A stretch of 48,448 nucleotides of DNA from Lachnospiraceae bacterium. GTDB taxonomy: Bacteria > Bacillota > Clostridia > Lachnospirales > Lachnospiraceae. Of the stretch, positions 36,292-43,228 are shown in pieces. A model generated the notes under the pieces. It was given only the letters and a program-made list of their open reading frames with translations, was not told where the DNA came from and made no database searches. The stretch's first letter is position 1. Every line of letters begins with the position of its first letter. The stretch covers positions 1 through 48,448 of the forward strand of contig QXWW01000034.1 in the NCBI GenBank assembly GCA_009911185.1, read 5' to 3'. Position numbers and translations under genes: made by a program.

Positions 36292-36813
36292 TTAAGTAAC
36301 GGAACGAATGGTGCCACAGGCGATTTTAGAGCCTGAATTGCCGGAGGGCTGCGTGGTAAAGTCGTCTGGCTTACTGTGGATAATGACGGTTTTGCCTGTC
36401 AGATCCGGGACCGTAAAGCGGTCGGTAAAATACATCATCCATGCATTGCCGTTGTTGCCAAACAGAGGCGGCATATCCCCCATATGGGCCGGATGCGGAC
36501 AGTTGGAAGGATTGTAGTGTCCTCCGGCGTCTGCGTAGGGGTCGCTGGCTGTACCAGTACAGGAATTTCCTTCGTGAATATGAAAACCGAAAATGTCAGG
36601 GCCGCAGGATTCTGCGGAAATTGGAAGGCCATATATTTCGGCGTTTACTAATACGCCGCCGTTTACAGCATAGAAGCGGACCATACCGCTAATCTCGCCG
36701 TTTCCAGGGTTGCCGGTAAGCTCCGCATAGGCGGCGGGCATATAGTGAAGGGCTGTTTCCAGATAGTGCAGCCCGGGATTTTCGTAGGCTTTATTTACGT
36801 TTGAGTGAGACAT
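36292..36813 (-). CDS. Cu/Zn superoxide dismutase-family protein
   Basis: A 173-residue SOD_Cu-type protein that would convert superoxide to hydrogen peroxide and oxygen. All metal ligands appear present: His78 and His80 (FHIHEG), bridging His99 (GGHYNP), His107, His110 and Asp113 (HPAHMGD), and His146 (VIIHSKPDD). Cys85 and Cys166 match the structural disulfide, and the active-site Arg region is IACGTIR. No signal peptide or lipobox is visible, so it appears cytosolic, which is unusual for bacterial SodC. Unexpected in an anaerobe; it may serve spore or oxygen-exposure survival. ATG at 36813 follows CAGGAGA. Confidence 0.88.
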   Translation of the reverse strand: MSHSNVNKAYENPGLHYLETALHYMPAAYAELTGNPGNGEISGMVRFYAVNGGVLVNAEIYGLPISAESCGPDIFGFHIHEGNSCTGTASDPYADAGGHYNPSNCPHPAHMGDMPPLFGNNGNAWMMYFTDRFTVPDLTGKTVIIHSKPDDFTTQPSGNSGSKIACGTIRSVT

Positions 36814-36842
36814 AGAAATCTCCTGAAATTGTTTGTTACTTT

Positions 36843-36871
36843 ATAATATTGCAATCAAGGAAAAATGTTAA
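36843..36871 (-). promoter_or_regulatory. Promoter of the SOD-like gene
   Basis: On the minus strand TTAACA (36866-36871), 17 bp, TATTAT (36843-36848), about 30 bp before the start codon. Confidence 0.55.
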
Positions 36872-36926
36872 TTTGTTCTGCTGTAAATGATTGTGTGTAA
36901 TCTTCCGGCCGCATACAGAAATAAAC

Positions 36927-36954
36927 TTGACAAAACGACTCTGTGTGATAGAAT
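36927..36954 (+). promoter_or_regulatory. Promoter of leuS
   Basis: TTGACA (36927-36932), 16 bp, TAGAAT (36949-36954). The leader to the start codon is only about 64 nt, so a T-box riboswitch, common on clostridial aminoacyl-tRNA synthetase genes, is absent. Confidence 0.7.
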
Positions 36955-37024
36955 TTAGAAGAATGTATTTAGCGGTTTTGCAAGAAAGCCTTAATGGTAC
37001 GGAACGTATAGAATGGAGGAGAAC

Positions 37025-39433
37025 ATGGCAGCACCATATAATCACAGAGCATTAGAAGAAAAATGGCAGAAGATTTGGGATGATGAGAAGGCATTTGCCG
37101 CAACGGATGATTATTCCAAGCCTAAATATTATGCATTAGTGGAATTTCCCTATCCGTCGGGACAGGGACTTCATGTAGGACATCCCAGGCCCTATACGGC
37201 GTTGGATATCGTGGCAAGAAAGAGAAGGATGCAGGGATATAATGTGCTTTATCCCATGGGTTGGGATGCGTTTGGGCTTCCGACGGAGAATTATGCAATC
37301 AAAAACAAGATCCATCCTAAGGTAGTAACGGAAAATAATGTGAAACGTTTTAAAAACCAGCTCCATTCCTTAGGATATTCCTTTGACTGGGAGCGGGAAG
37401 TAAATACCACAGACCCTGGATATTACCATTGGACGCAGTGGATTTTCCTGAAATTATTTAAAGAAGGACTGGCCTATAAAACAGAGATGCCCATTAACTG
37501 GTGTACTTCCTGCAAAGTGGGGCTTGCCAATGAGGAAGTGGTGAATGGCGTCTGTGAGCGGTGCGGATCGCCGGTGGTTCGTAAAGTAAAGAGCCAGTGG
37601 ATGCTGAAAATCACAGAATATGCAGACAAGCTTCTGGAAGGTCTGAATGATGTGGATTATATTGAGCGGGTGAAGGTTTCTCAAAAGAACTGGATTGGGA
37701 AGAGCCAGGGAGCGGAGGTCGATTTTCCAATTGCGGGTAAGGAGGAAAAACTTACCGTTTATACCACGAGGCCGGACACGCTGTTTGGAGCGACGTATAT
37801 GGTGGTATCCCCGGAGCATCCCATGCTGGATAAATATAAGGAGGAAATCGGGAATTGGGAAGAAATTCTCGCCTATCGGGAACAGGCGGCAAGAAAGTCT
37901 GATTTTGAGCGTTCTGAGCTTGCCAAGGAGAAGACGGGCGTGGAGATTAACGGTTTAAAAGCCGTTGACCCGGTGAATGATAAGGAAATCCCAATCTGGG
38001 TGTCCGACTATGTACTGATGAGCTATGGTACGGGAGCTATTATGGCAGTTCCGGCGCACGATACCCGTGACTGGGAATTTGCCAAAAAGTTCAATCTTCC
38101 CATTATAGAGGTTGTGGCAGGCGGAGAGGACGTGCAGAAGGAAGCCTATACGGATGTTGCAACCGGTAAGCTAGTAAATTCGGGATTTTTGGATGGACTT
38201 GAGGTGGCGGAGGCGAAGAAGAAAATCATCGCCTTTTTAGAGGAAAAGAAGATTGGAAAAGGTAAGACCAATTTTAAACTGCGCGACTGGGTCTTCTCAA
38301 GGCAGCGTTACTGGGGAGAACCAATTCCGATTGTAAATTGTGAGAAATGCGGTTATGTGGCGCTGCCGGACAGTGAGCTGCCCCTGCAGCTTCCGGAAGT
38401 GGACAGTTATATGCCTACAGATAACGGCGAATCTCCGCTGGCGGCAATGACGGACTGGGTGAATACTACTTGTCCGTGCTGCGGCGGCCCGGCAAAGCGG
38501 GAGACGGACACCATGCCCCAATGGGCAGGCTCCTCCTGGTACTTTCTGCGCTATACGGATCCAAAGAACAGTCAGGCACTGGCCAGTGAAGAAGCTCTGA
38601 AATACTGGCTTCCTGTGGACTGGTATAACGGCGGTATGGAGCATACTACGCTGCATCTTCTGTATTCCCGATTTTGGCATAAGTTCTTGTACGATCAGGG
38701 GGTGGTGCCGACGCCGGAACCATACCAGAAGCGTACCTCCCATGGCATGATTTTGGGAGAAAACGGTGAAAAAATGTCAAAATCGCGTGGAAATGTGGTA
38801 AATCCGGATGATATTGTCATGGATTACGGCGCAGATACTTTGCGTACTTATGAGATGTTTATCGGAGCATTTGATCTGAGCGCGTCCTGGTCAGAAAATG
38901 GTGTGAAAGGCTGCCGCAGATTTTTAGAACGCGTCTGGAAACTGCAGGATATACTCGTGGACGGCGACAGTTACAGCCAGGAATTTGAGACAAGGATGCA
39001 TCAGTTGATTAAGAAAGTAAGTTCTGATTATGAGAATTTAAAATATAATACGGCCATTGCGGCTATGATGTCTATGTTAAACGATTTCTCGAAAGCCGGG
39101 AATATCAATCGTGCAGAATTTAAGACTTTCCTTTTGCTTTTAAATCCGGTAGCTCCCCATATCAGTGAAGAATTGTGGAGCATTTGCGGTTATGACGGCA
39201 GAGTCTATCAGAATACGTGGCCGGAATACGATGAGGCGAAGACGGTGGAAAATACCGTTGAGATTGCCGTCCAGGTGAATGGAAAAACCAGGGCGACGGT
39301 GACAGTTCCAGTGGACGTGGATAAGGATACGGCGATTGCGGCAGGAAAAGAAGCTCTTGGAGCCAGGCTGACCGGTAATATTGTAAAAGAAATTTACGTT
39401 CCGGGACGGATTATCAATATTGTAGCGAAGTAA
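37025..39433 (+). CDS. leuS: Leucyl-tRNA synthetase
   Basis: Charges tRNA-Leu. The 802 residues hold the class I signatures HVGH (50-53) and KMSKS near 583, a CP1 editing domain with [14 protein letters not shown], zinc-type Cys clusters ([15 protein letters not shown]… CERCGSP; CEKCGY), and the anticodon-binding and C-terminal domains. ATG 37025 is preferred over 37013 because TGGAGGAG lies between them and serves the later start. It has its own promoter and ends at a strong two-way terminator. Confidence 0.97.
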   Translation: MAAPYNHRALEEKWQKIWDDEKAFAATDDYSKPKYYALVEFPYPSGQGLHVGHPRPYTALDIVARKRRMQGYNVLYPMGWDAFGLPTENYAIKNKIHPKVVTENNVKRFKNQLHSLGYSFDWEREVNTTDPGYYHWTQWIFLKLFKEGLAYKTEMPINWCTSCKVGLANEEVVNGVCERCGSPVVRKVKSQWMLKITEYADKLLEGLNDVDYIERVKVSQKNWIGKSQGAEVDFPIAGKEEKLTVYTTRPDTLFGATYMVVSPEHPMLDKYKEEIGNWEEILAYREQAARKSDFERSELAKEKTGVEINGLKAVDPVNDKEIPIWVSDYVLMSYGTGAIMAVPAHDTRDWEFAKKFNLPIIEVVAGGEDVQKEAYTDVATGKLVNSGFLDGLEVAEAKKKIIAFLEEKKIGKGKTNFKLRDWVFSRQRYWGEPIPIVNCEKCGYVALPDSELPLQLPEVDSYMPTDNGESPLAAMTDWVNTTCPCCGGPAKRETDTMPQWAGSSWYFLRYTDPKNSQALASEEALKYWLPVDWYNGGMEHTTLHLLYSRFWHKFLYDQGVVPTPEPYQKRTSHGMILGENGEKMSKSRGNVVNPDDIVMDYGADTLRTYEMFIGAFDLSASWSENGVKGCRRFLERVWKLQDILVDGDSYSQEFETRMHQLIKKVSSDYENLKYNTAIAAMMSMLNDFSKAGNINRAEFKTFLLLLNPVAPHISEELWSICGYDGRVYQNTWPEYDEAKTVENTVEIAVQVNGKTRATVTVPVDVDKDTAIAAGKEALGARLTGNIVKEIYVPGRIINIVAK

Positions 39434-39434
39434 A

Positions 39435-39546
39435 GAAAAAGAGCCGCGGCAGAATGGCAGTCGGATGCAAAATACTTTTCCGAACATGGAAAATTAATGG
39501 TATATGGCATTTGCCGCCGTACTTGCCGCGGCTCCTTTTCTTTTTG
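39435..39546. terminator. Bidirectional terminator between leuS and the small minus-strand genes
   Basis: GAGCCGCGGCA (39441-39451) and TGCCGCGGCTC (39524-39534) form a perfect GC-rich stem, bounded by A-rich sequence on the left and TTTTC-TTTTT on the right, so each strand has a U-tract. The 72-nt loop has inner complementary segments (TCGGA/TCCGA). Convergent genes on both sides end here. Confidence 0.85.
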
Positions 39547-39552
39547 CCGCCT

Positions 39553-39837
39553 CTATTTTCGCATCGTTTTCATGAGCTGCATCATCATTTCTACTTTTTT
39601 CTGTTCCTGAGGGGGGAGGGATTGCTTTAAGACTTCTACAATCAAATCCCGTTCCCCGGAAGAAAATTCCATGCCCGCTTTGCTGGCACGGTCGGAAGCG
39701 TTTTTCAAAGAAGCAGCCATATCTTTGGGATTAGCGCCAGAAGGAGAGGTATTCTGGGCAAGATTCATTAGAAGCTGAAGTTTTTCTGGCGAAATATTCT
39801 GTAACTGCGGGTTATTTAATAAGTCTTGTGGATTCAT
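39553..39837 (-). CDS. Small helical protein of unknown function
   Basis: A 94-residue protein that I cannot assign to a family. It opens MNPQDLLNNPQLQNISPEKLQLLMNLAQ, is rich in Gln, Met, Ser and Lys, and ends in KVEMMMQLMKTMRK; it predicts as soluble and helical. AGGAAT upstream of the ATG is a modest Shine-Dalgarno. It follows a similar small gene (39873-40187) by 35 bp on the same strand, and both end at the shared terminator. The paired layout and intact frames support real genes. Confidence 0.7.
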   Translation of the reverse strand: MNPQDLLNNPQLQNISPEKLQLLMNLAQNTSPSGANPKDMAASLKNASDRASKAGMEFSSGERDLIVEVLKQSLPPQEQKKVEMMMQLMKTMRK

Positions 39838-39872
39838 AATATTCCTTTCTTTGCATAAGGGATGAGATCTGA

Positions 39873-40187
39873 TCAGGTAAACAGGGTTCCATAAGTGGAA
39901 AACATTTGTACGAATGTCATCATATTATCAATCATTTCCTGTTCTTTTTCGGTGCAGTATTCCCGTATGGCGTTCAGCATCTGCAAGGGGGCGTCTTCCT
40001 GGGTCTCATCCTCCGAACACATGCGCAGATTATTTCCCGGCGCTTCGAACAAGGCCATGGTCCTTTGCAGTTCCATAAATTTTACCATCATTGCCATGGT
40101 TCGCTGCCTGGACGTTTCCAGATAAGGAAGGGCGGCTTTTAACATTTGCAGGTGCCGGTCCTGAATCAAGGTATCAATAGATTCCAT
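39873..40187 (-). CDS. Small helical protein of unknown function
   Basis: A 104-residue protein of unknown family: helical, Met-rich, with an acidic middle (MCSEDETQEDAP) and a C-terminal EKEQEMIDNMMTFVQMFSTY. It is first in the two-gene minus-strand unit, with AAAGGTG upstream of the ATG. There is no membrane segment or catalytic motif. Confidence 0.7.
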   Translation of the reverse strand: MESIDTLIQDRHLQMLKAALPYLETSRQRTMAMMVKFMELQRTMALFEAPGNNLRMCSEDETQEDAPLQMLNAIREYCTEKEQEMIDNMMTFVQMFSTYGTLFT

Positions 40188-40234
40188 GTGCTTTCACCTT
40201 TTTTATTTTAATTTATGAGGGGAAAAGAGAGAAT

Positions 40235-40369
40235 ATGACAATGGAAGTATCGGTGGTCTGGCAAAGCGGCAACAGTTTTACAGAAATGTCATATACTATT
40301 GAGAACGGTTTTATTTCAGGAGATGGAGATGAAAGGAAAATTAGTGATAGATGGCAACAGTGTGTATGA
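40235..40369 (+). CDS. Possible tiny ORF (44 aa)
   Basis: ATG at 40235 with a GAGGGGAAAAGAGA purine tract upstream encodes a 44-residue peptide opening MTMEVSVVWQSGNSFTEMSY. It overlaps the next tiny ORF in another frame by 41 bp. It has no recognisable family and could be a leader peptide or chance. Confidence 0.3.
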   Translation: MTMEVSVVWQSGNSFTEMSYTIENGFISGDGDERKISDRWQQCV

Positions 40370-40457
40370 ACTGGATGAAGATTGTATGCGCAAGAGGAGA
40401 GAACAGGACAAAGAACGGGAAAAAGAAGGAAAGGGCAAAGAATCCAAAAGAAGATAA
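40329..40457 (+). CDS. Small charged protein (42 aa)
   Basis: ATG at 40329 follows AGGAG (40318-40322) at 6-nt spacing. It encodes MKGKLVIDGNSVYELDEDCM followed by a Lys/Arg/Glu-rich tail, and ends at TAA 40455-40457, just before a strong terminator. A good ribosome site, a complete frame and a terminator directly after support a real gene; the short globular-looking N-terminus with a single Cys looks conserved to me, but no function can be given. Confidence 0.6.
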   Translation: MKGKLVIDGNSVYELDEDCMRKRREQDKEREKEGKGKESKRR

Positions 40458-40460
40458 AAA

Positions 40461-40489
40461 AACGGGGCTGCCGTGGCAGGCCCCGTTTT
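40461..40489 (+). terminator. Terminator of the small plus-strand ORF(s)
   Basis: ACGGGGC (40462-40468) pairs with GCCCCGT (40480-40486), with an inner TGCC/GGCA pair, and is followed by T4. It lies 4 bp after the stop of the 42-aa ORF. Confidence 0.85.
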
Positions 40490-40499
40490 AAATATTTAA

Positions 40500-40617
40500 C
40501 AAGCGGACAAGTCCGTTTTAACGCCCTAAACCCCGCATTCATGCGGGACTTGGACGATTTGCCGCGCCGTGCACGGCCGTTTTAAACCACCTGCCCTAAG
40601 GACAGGTGGTTTGAAAA
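40500..40617. repeat. Cluster of further hairpins between terminator and Cys-rich gene
   Basis: In order: CGGAC-AA-GTCCG then TTTTAA (about 40504-40519); CCCGCA/TGCGGG (about 40533-40549); GCCGTGCACGGC then CGTTTTAAA (about 40567-40586); and AAACCACCTG/CAGGTGGTTT (about 40585-40613), the last being a good terminator for the minus-strand Cys-rich gene. Three of the hairpins in 40461-40586 end in CCGTTTTAA, so the segment looks repeated. Confidence 0.6.
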
Positions 40618-40618
40618 A

Positions 40619-40855
40619 TTAGCAGAAGGAATTTCCGCAGCCATTGCCGCCCCATCCGCCGCAGCAGAAGAGCAGTAAGATGATCCACAGGCAGCTATTG
40701 TTGCCGCAGCCATCTCCGTTGCCGCCGAAGAATCCGCCGCCGCAGCCGCCGCCGCAGCAGCAAAGCAGGATAATGATCCAGATAATGGAACTGCATCCTC
40801 CGTTGTTATTGGTTTCACATCCACATCCACAGTTTGTAGCAGCTAAATCACTCAT
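40619..40855 (-). CDS. Cys/Gly-rich small protein with two hydrophobic segments
   Basis: A 78-residue protein with 14 cysteines and many glycines, of the kind annotated in Clostridia as 'chorion class high-cysteine HCB' proteins. Two copies of one unit are visible: C-S-SIIWIIILLCCCGGGCGGG and SCLWIILLLFCCGGWGGNGCG, each a hydrophobic stretch followed by a Cys-Cys-Gly-Gly cluster. The start at 40855 has TTGGAGG 7 nt upstream; a longer frame to 40891 includes that site and is rejected. Function unknown; metal binding, a membrane-anchored cross-linked coat, or a modified peptide are possibilities only. Confidence 0.78.
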   Translation of the reverse strand: MSDLAATNCGCGCETNNNGGCSSIIWIIILLCCCGGGCGGGFFGGNGDGCGNNSCLWIILLLFCCGGWGGNGCGNSFC

Positions 40856-40934
40856 ATTAAATCCTCCAAAATTTTGATTACAATGTATCATATGTATGTG
40901 GCTTGTATGTGGTTCTCAATATCAGAAAAAAATT

Positions 40935-40963
40935 TTGTAAAATCTGCCATTGTCTGTTATAAT
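40935..40963 (+). promoter_or_regulatory. Promoter of the V-ATPase operon
   Basis: TTGTAA (40935-40940), 17 bp, TATAAT (40958-40963), 58 bp before the receiver gene. No other strong promoter is seen until the end of the operon. Confidence 0.7.
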
Positions 40964-41021
40964 AGAATGCATATGGAAAAAGATGCTGATAGGCCAGCGG
41001 AGATGAAAACGGGAGGCGGTT

Positions 41022-42059
41022 ATGAATACAGTGGTGATTGTAGATAATGACAGCAGGTGGCTTGCCAATTATAAGCGGATGCTCGCGCCTTTTCAGGAAA
41101 TATTAAATTGTATGTATTTTGAGCATTCAGAAAAGGCTATGGAGTATATCACGTCTCATTCTGTAGAGGTATTGGTCAGCGAGCTTGACATGCCTTTGAT
41201 GACGGGGAAAGAGCTTTTTGAGATGGTGGATATGCTGTCTCCGGACACAGTGAAGATTGCCATGACTCAGGTAAAAAATGTGTCAGATACCCTGGAGGTA
41301 TTGAATCACAGCCGCATTTTTAAGCTGATTTTAAAACCATTTTTTCTGGTGGAGGATCTTGTTGTTCCAATTCAGGCGGGGATTGTGGAGTATAACAGTG
41401 AAAAGCAGGAAAGGGATTTTCAGCGGCGGGAAGAAGTTAAACTTGAAAAATTGAATCAGAGGATAGAGGAATTATGGGAAAAACTTGCGGAAAAAAAGGA
41501 AAACTATGATATTGTCTGCCGCGTGGCAATGGACATTATGGCAGAAGATTTAAGTCCAGGGATGGTGGAACTGGAGCAGGTAGAAAGCGAATTTGCAAGA
41601 GAATTTTGTGAGAAGCTGTTGCAGGAATTTGTACAGTATTATATGTATGAAAAGAGAAATTATATCTATTATATGAATTATCTGAAAAATCAGTTTCATT
41701 ACGCTGGAAGATCCTGTGTGTTCCAGATCAGAAATGAAACGGGAGGGGAAATTCCGCCGGAAGTGATGAAGCGGATTGCCTATGGAATATTTCTGACAGG
41801 CTATTGGTGCCGGCAGTGTCTGGAAAATTATGATATCGAGCATGTGATTGCGGTACAGGGAGATTATTATGTGTTAAAGATTATATACCGTCTTTCGGAA
41901 ACGGGAATCAATTATAAAATTACGAGCCCCAGAATACAGGAACTGCTTTTGCGGATTGTGGAGGATTTAAAGCGTGCTTTATCCGACGCCCAGGAGGAAG
42001 GGCAGGGCTTACTGGGTAAACTTTACTATTGTATAGGAAATCAGGAGGGAGCACAGTGA
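41022..42059 (+). CDS. Atypical response-regulator receiver protein heading the V-ATPase operon
   Basis: A 345-residue protein. Residues 1-120 form a receiver domain: VVIVDND acidic pocket (Asp8, Asp10), Thr82 in KIAMTQ and Lys105 in LILKPF. The phosphoacceptor position, aligned from the D-x-x-M-P pattern, is Glu54 in VSELDMPLM, not Asp. A coiled coil (about 125-165) and a 180-residue C-terminal domain follow, the latter unknown to me and rich in Tyr (YYMYEKRNYIYYMNYL); no DNA-binding domain is seen. Its stop overlaps the GTG start of the V-ATPase stalk gene, so the two are coupled. A regulatory or assembly role for the ATPase is inferred. Confidence 0.8.
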   Translation: MNTVVIVDNDSRWLANYKRMLAPFQEILNCMYFEHSEKAMEYITSHSVEVLVSELDMPLMTGKELFEMVDMLSPDTVKIAMTQVKNVSDTLEVLNHSRIFKLILKPFFLVEDLVVPIQAGIVEYNSEKQERDFQRREEVKLEKLNQRIEELWEKLAEKKENYDIVCRVAMDIMAEDLSPGMVELEQVESEFAREFCEKLLQEFVQYYMYEKRNYIYYMNYLKNQFHYAGRSCVFQIRNETGGEIPPEVMKRIAYGIFLTGYWCRQCLENYDIEHVIAVQGDYYVLKIIYRLSETGINYKITSPRIQELLLRIVEDLKRALSDAQEEGQGLLGKLYYCIGNQEGAQ

Positions 42060-42367
42060 ACGAGGTTATCAAATCGCTGTATGAGATAGAAGCGCAGGCC
42101 GGAAAATTGATGGAGCAGGCCAACACCTCCAGGCAGACGATGCAGGAAGAAAAAAAGCGTCAGATGGAGGAAATCAATGCGCAGCTTCAGGCGGAAATGG
42201 AAGGCAGGCTTACCATTCTAAGAAGCAGACTGGAAGAGCAGGCACAGGAAGAAATCCGGCAAATAGCAGAAAAGAGCCGCCAGCAGGTAAAGCAGCTTAA
42301 TGAAATGTACCAGAATAATCTCCAGCAGAATGCCAGAGAGATTGTGGAAAGGATTACAGAGGTGTAG
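42056..42367 (+). CDS. V-type ATPase peripheral stalk subunit G/H-like
   Basis: A 103-residue, almost entirely coiled-coil protein (EEKKRQMEEINAQLQAEMEGRL) that would form the outer stalk with subunit E and hold the catalytic head to the membrane. GTG start at 42056 with AGGAGG upstream, overlapping the preceding stop codon (GTGA). First structural gene of the operon; called from size, coiled-coil content and position. Confidence 0.75.
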   Translation: MNEVIKSLYEIEAQAGKLMEQANTSRQTMQEEKKRQMEEINAQLQAEMEGRLTILRSRLEEQAQEEIRQIAEKSRQQVKQLNEMYQNNLQQNAREIVERITEV

Positions 42368-42370
42368 CCT

Positions 42371-43195
42371 ATGGCAGGAGGATTGCTGGAATACAGCGGG
42401 CTGGTGACAAAGACCAGGGCGATGATGAGCCGTCTGCTGCGACAGGAAGACTTTGAAAGAATCACAGAATTTCAGACGGTATCAGAAACGATTAGTTTTC
42501 TGAAAGAACAGGAGAGTTATGGAAAGATTTATGGCGGGCATGAAGAAATCCAACATCGCGGACAGGTAGAAGCATTGATTTATAATTCCATTGGAGAGGA
42601 TTACAGGAAATTATATAAGTTTGCCAATAAGAACCAGCGCAGGGCCATGGAATTGTATTATGAACAGCTTCAATTTGAGGAAGCCGTGCCAAAAATAGAA
42701 GCCTCCTATTTTGAGCGGGTCTGGAAAGAGATTGAAGGCTTTTCCGGCAAACAGATGCGAAAGGTGCTGCGGGAAGTGTTCGGCACCCAGATTGACTGGA
42801 TGAATATTATGTGGTCTTACCGGGCAAAGCAGTTTTTCCACCAGCAGCCGCAGGAAATTGAGCGTATGCTGATTCCGGTACATTACAGGCTGGCGAAGGC
42901 AGATTTTCGCAGGCTTTTGGAGACGGAGCAGGCAGAGGAGTTCCGCCGGATTTTGGGAAATACGGCATATTTTAGGGGGAGAGAAGCGCTGATAAGGCTT
43001 AAGGATGAAATTTCTTATCGCAGAGTGATGGAGCGTATGTACCAGGAATTGTGCAGAAAATATCCCCATTCCATGGCGCCGGTCTTTTATTATTTTTACA
43101 GGAAAGAGCAGGAGATACAACACCTGACAACTGCTTTGGAGGGAATACGCTATCAGCTTCCGGCAAAGGATATCCGGGAACTGATTCTAATCTGA
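42371..43195 (+). CDS. ntpC: V-type ATPase subunit C (central stalk to membrane link)
   Basis: A 274-residue NtpC/AhaC-type (d-subunit) protein, helical, linking the rotor stalk to the membrane ring. Recognised by length, the opening Y-S-G-L-V-x-T-K/R-A-M-M-S-R pattern, the C-terminal FYYFYRKEQEIQHL… segment and position between the stalk and I subunits. It starts 3 bp after the previous stop. Confidence 0.85.
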   Translation: MAGGLLEYSGLVTKTRAMMSRLLRQEDFERITEFQTVSETISFLKEQESYGKIYGGHEEIQHRGQVEALIYNSIGEDYRKLYKFANKNQRRAMELYYEQLQFEEAVPKIEASYFERVWKEIEGFSGKQMRKVLREVFGTQIDWMNIMWSYRAKQFFHQQPQEIERMLIPVHYRLAKADFRRLLETEQAEEFRRILGNTAYFRGREALIRLKDEISYRRVMERMYQELCRKYPHSMAPVFYYFYRKEQEIQHLTTALEGIRYQLPAKDIRELILI

Positions 43196-43228
43196 TGATT
43201 CAGATGGAAAGAGAAGGGAGGAGATGCT

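Noticed and set aside
36098-36295. 65-codon plus-strand ORF before the SOD-like gene
   Set aside because: Arg/Cys/Lys-rich text without a Shine-Dalgarno, lying over palindromes and a repeat copy; looks like chance coding of repeat DNA.
36955-37024. T-box riboswitch for leuS
   Set aside because: The leader is only about 64 nt, and no specifier stem or T-box sequence is seen.
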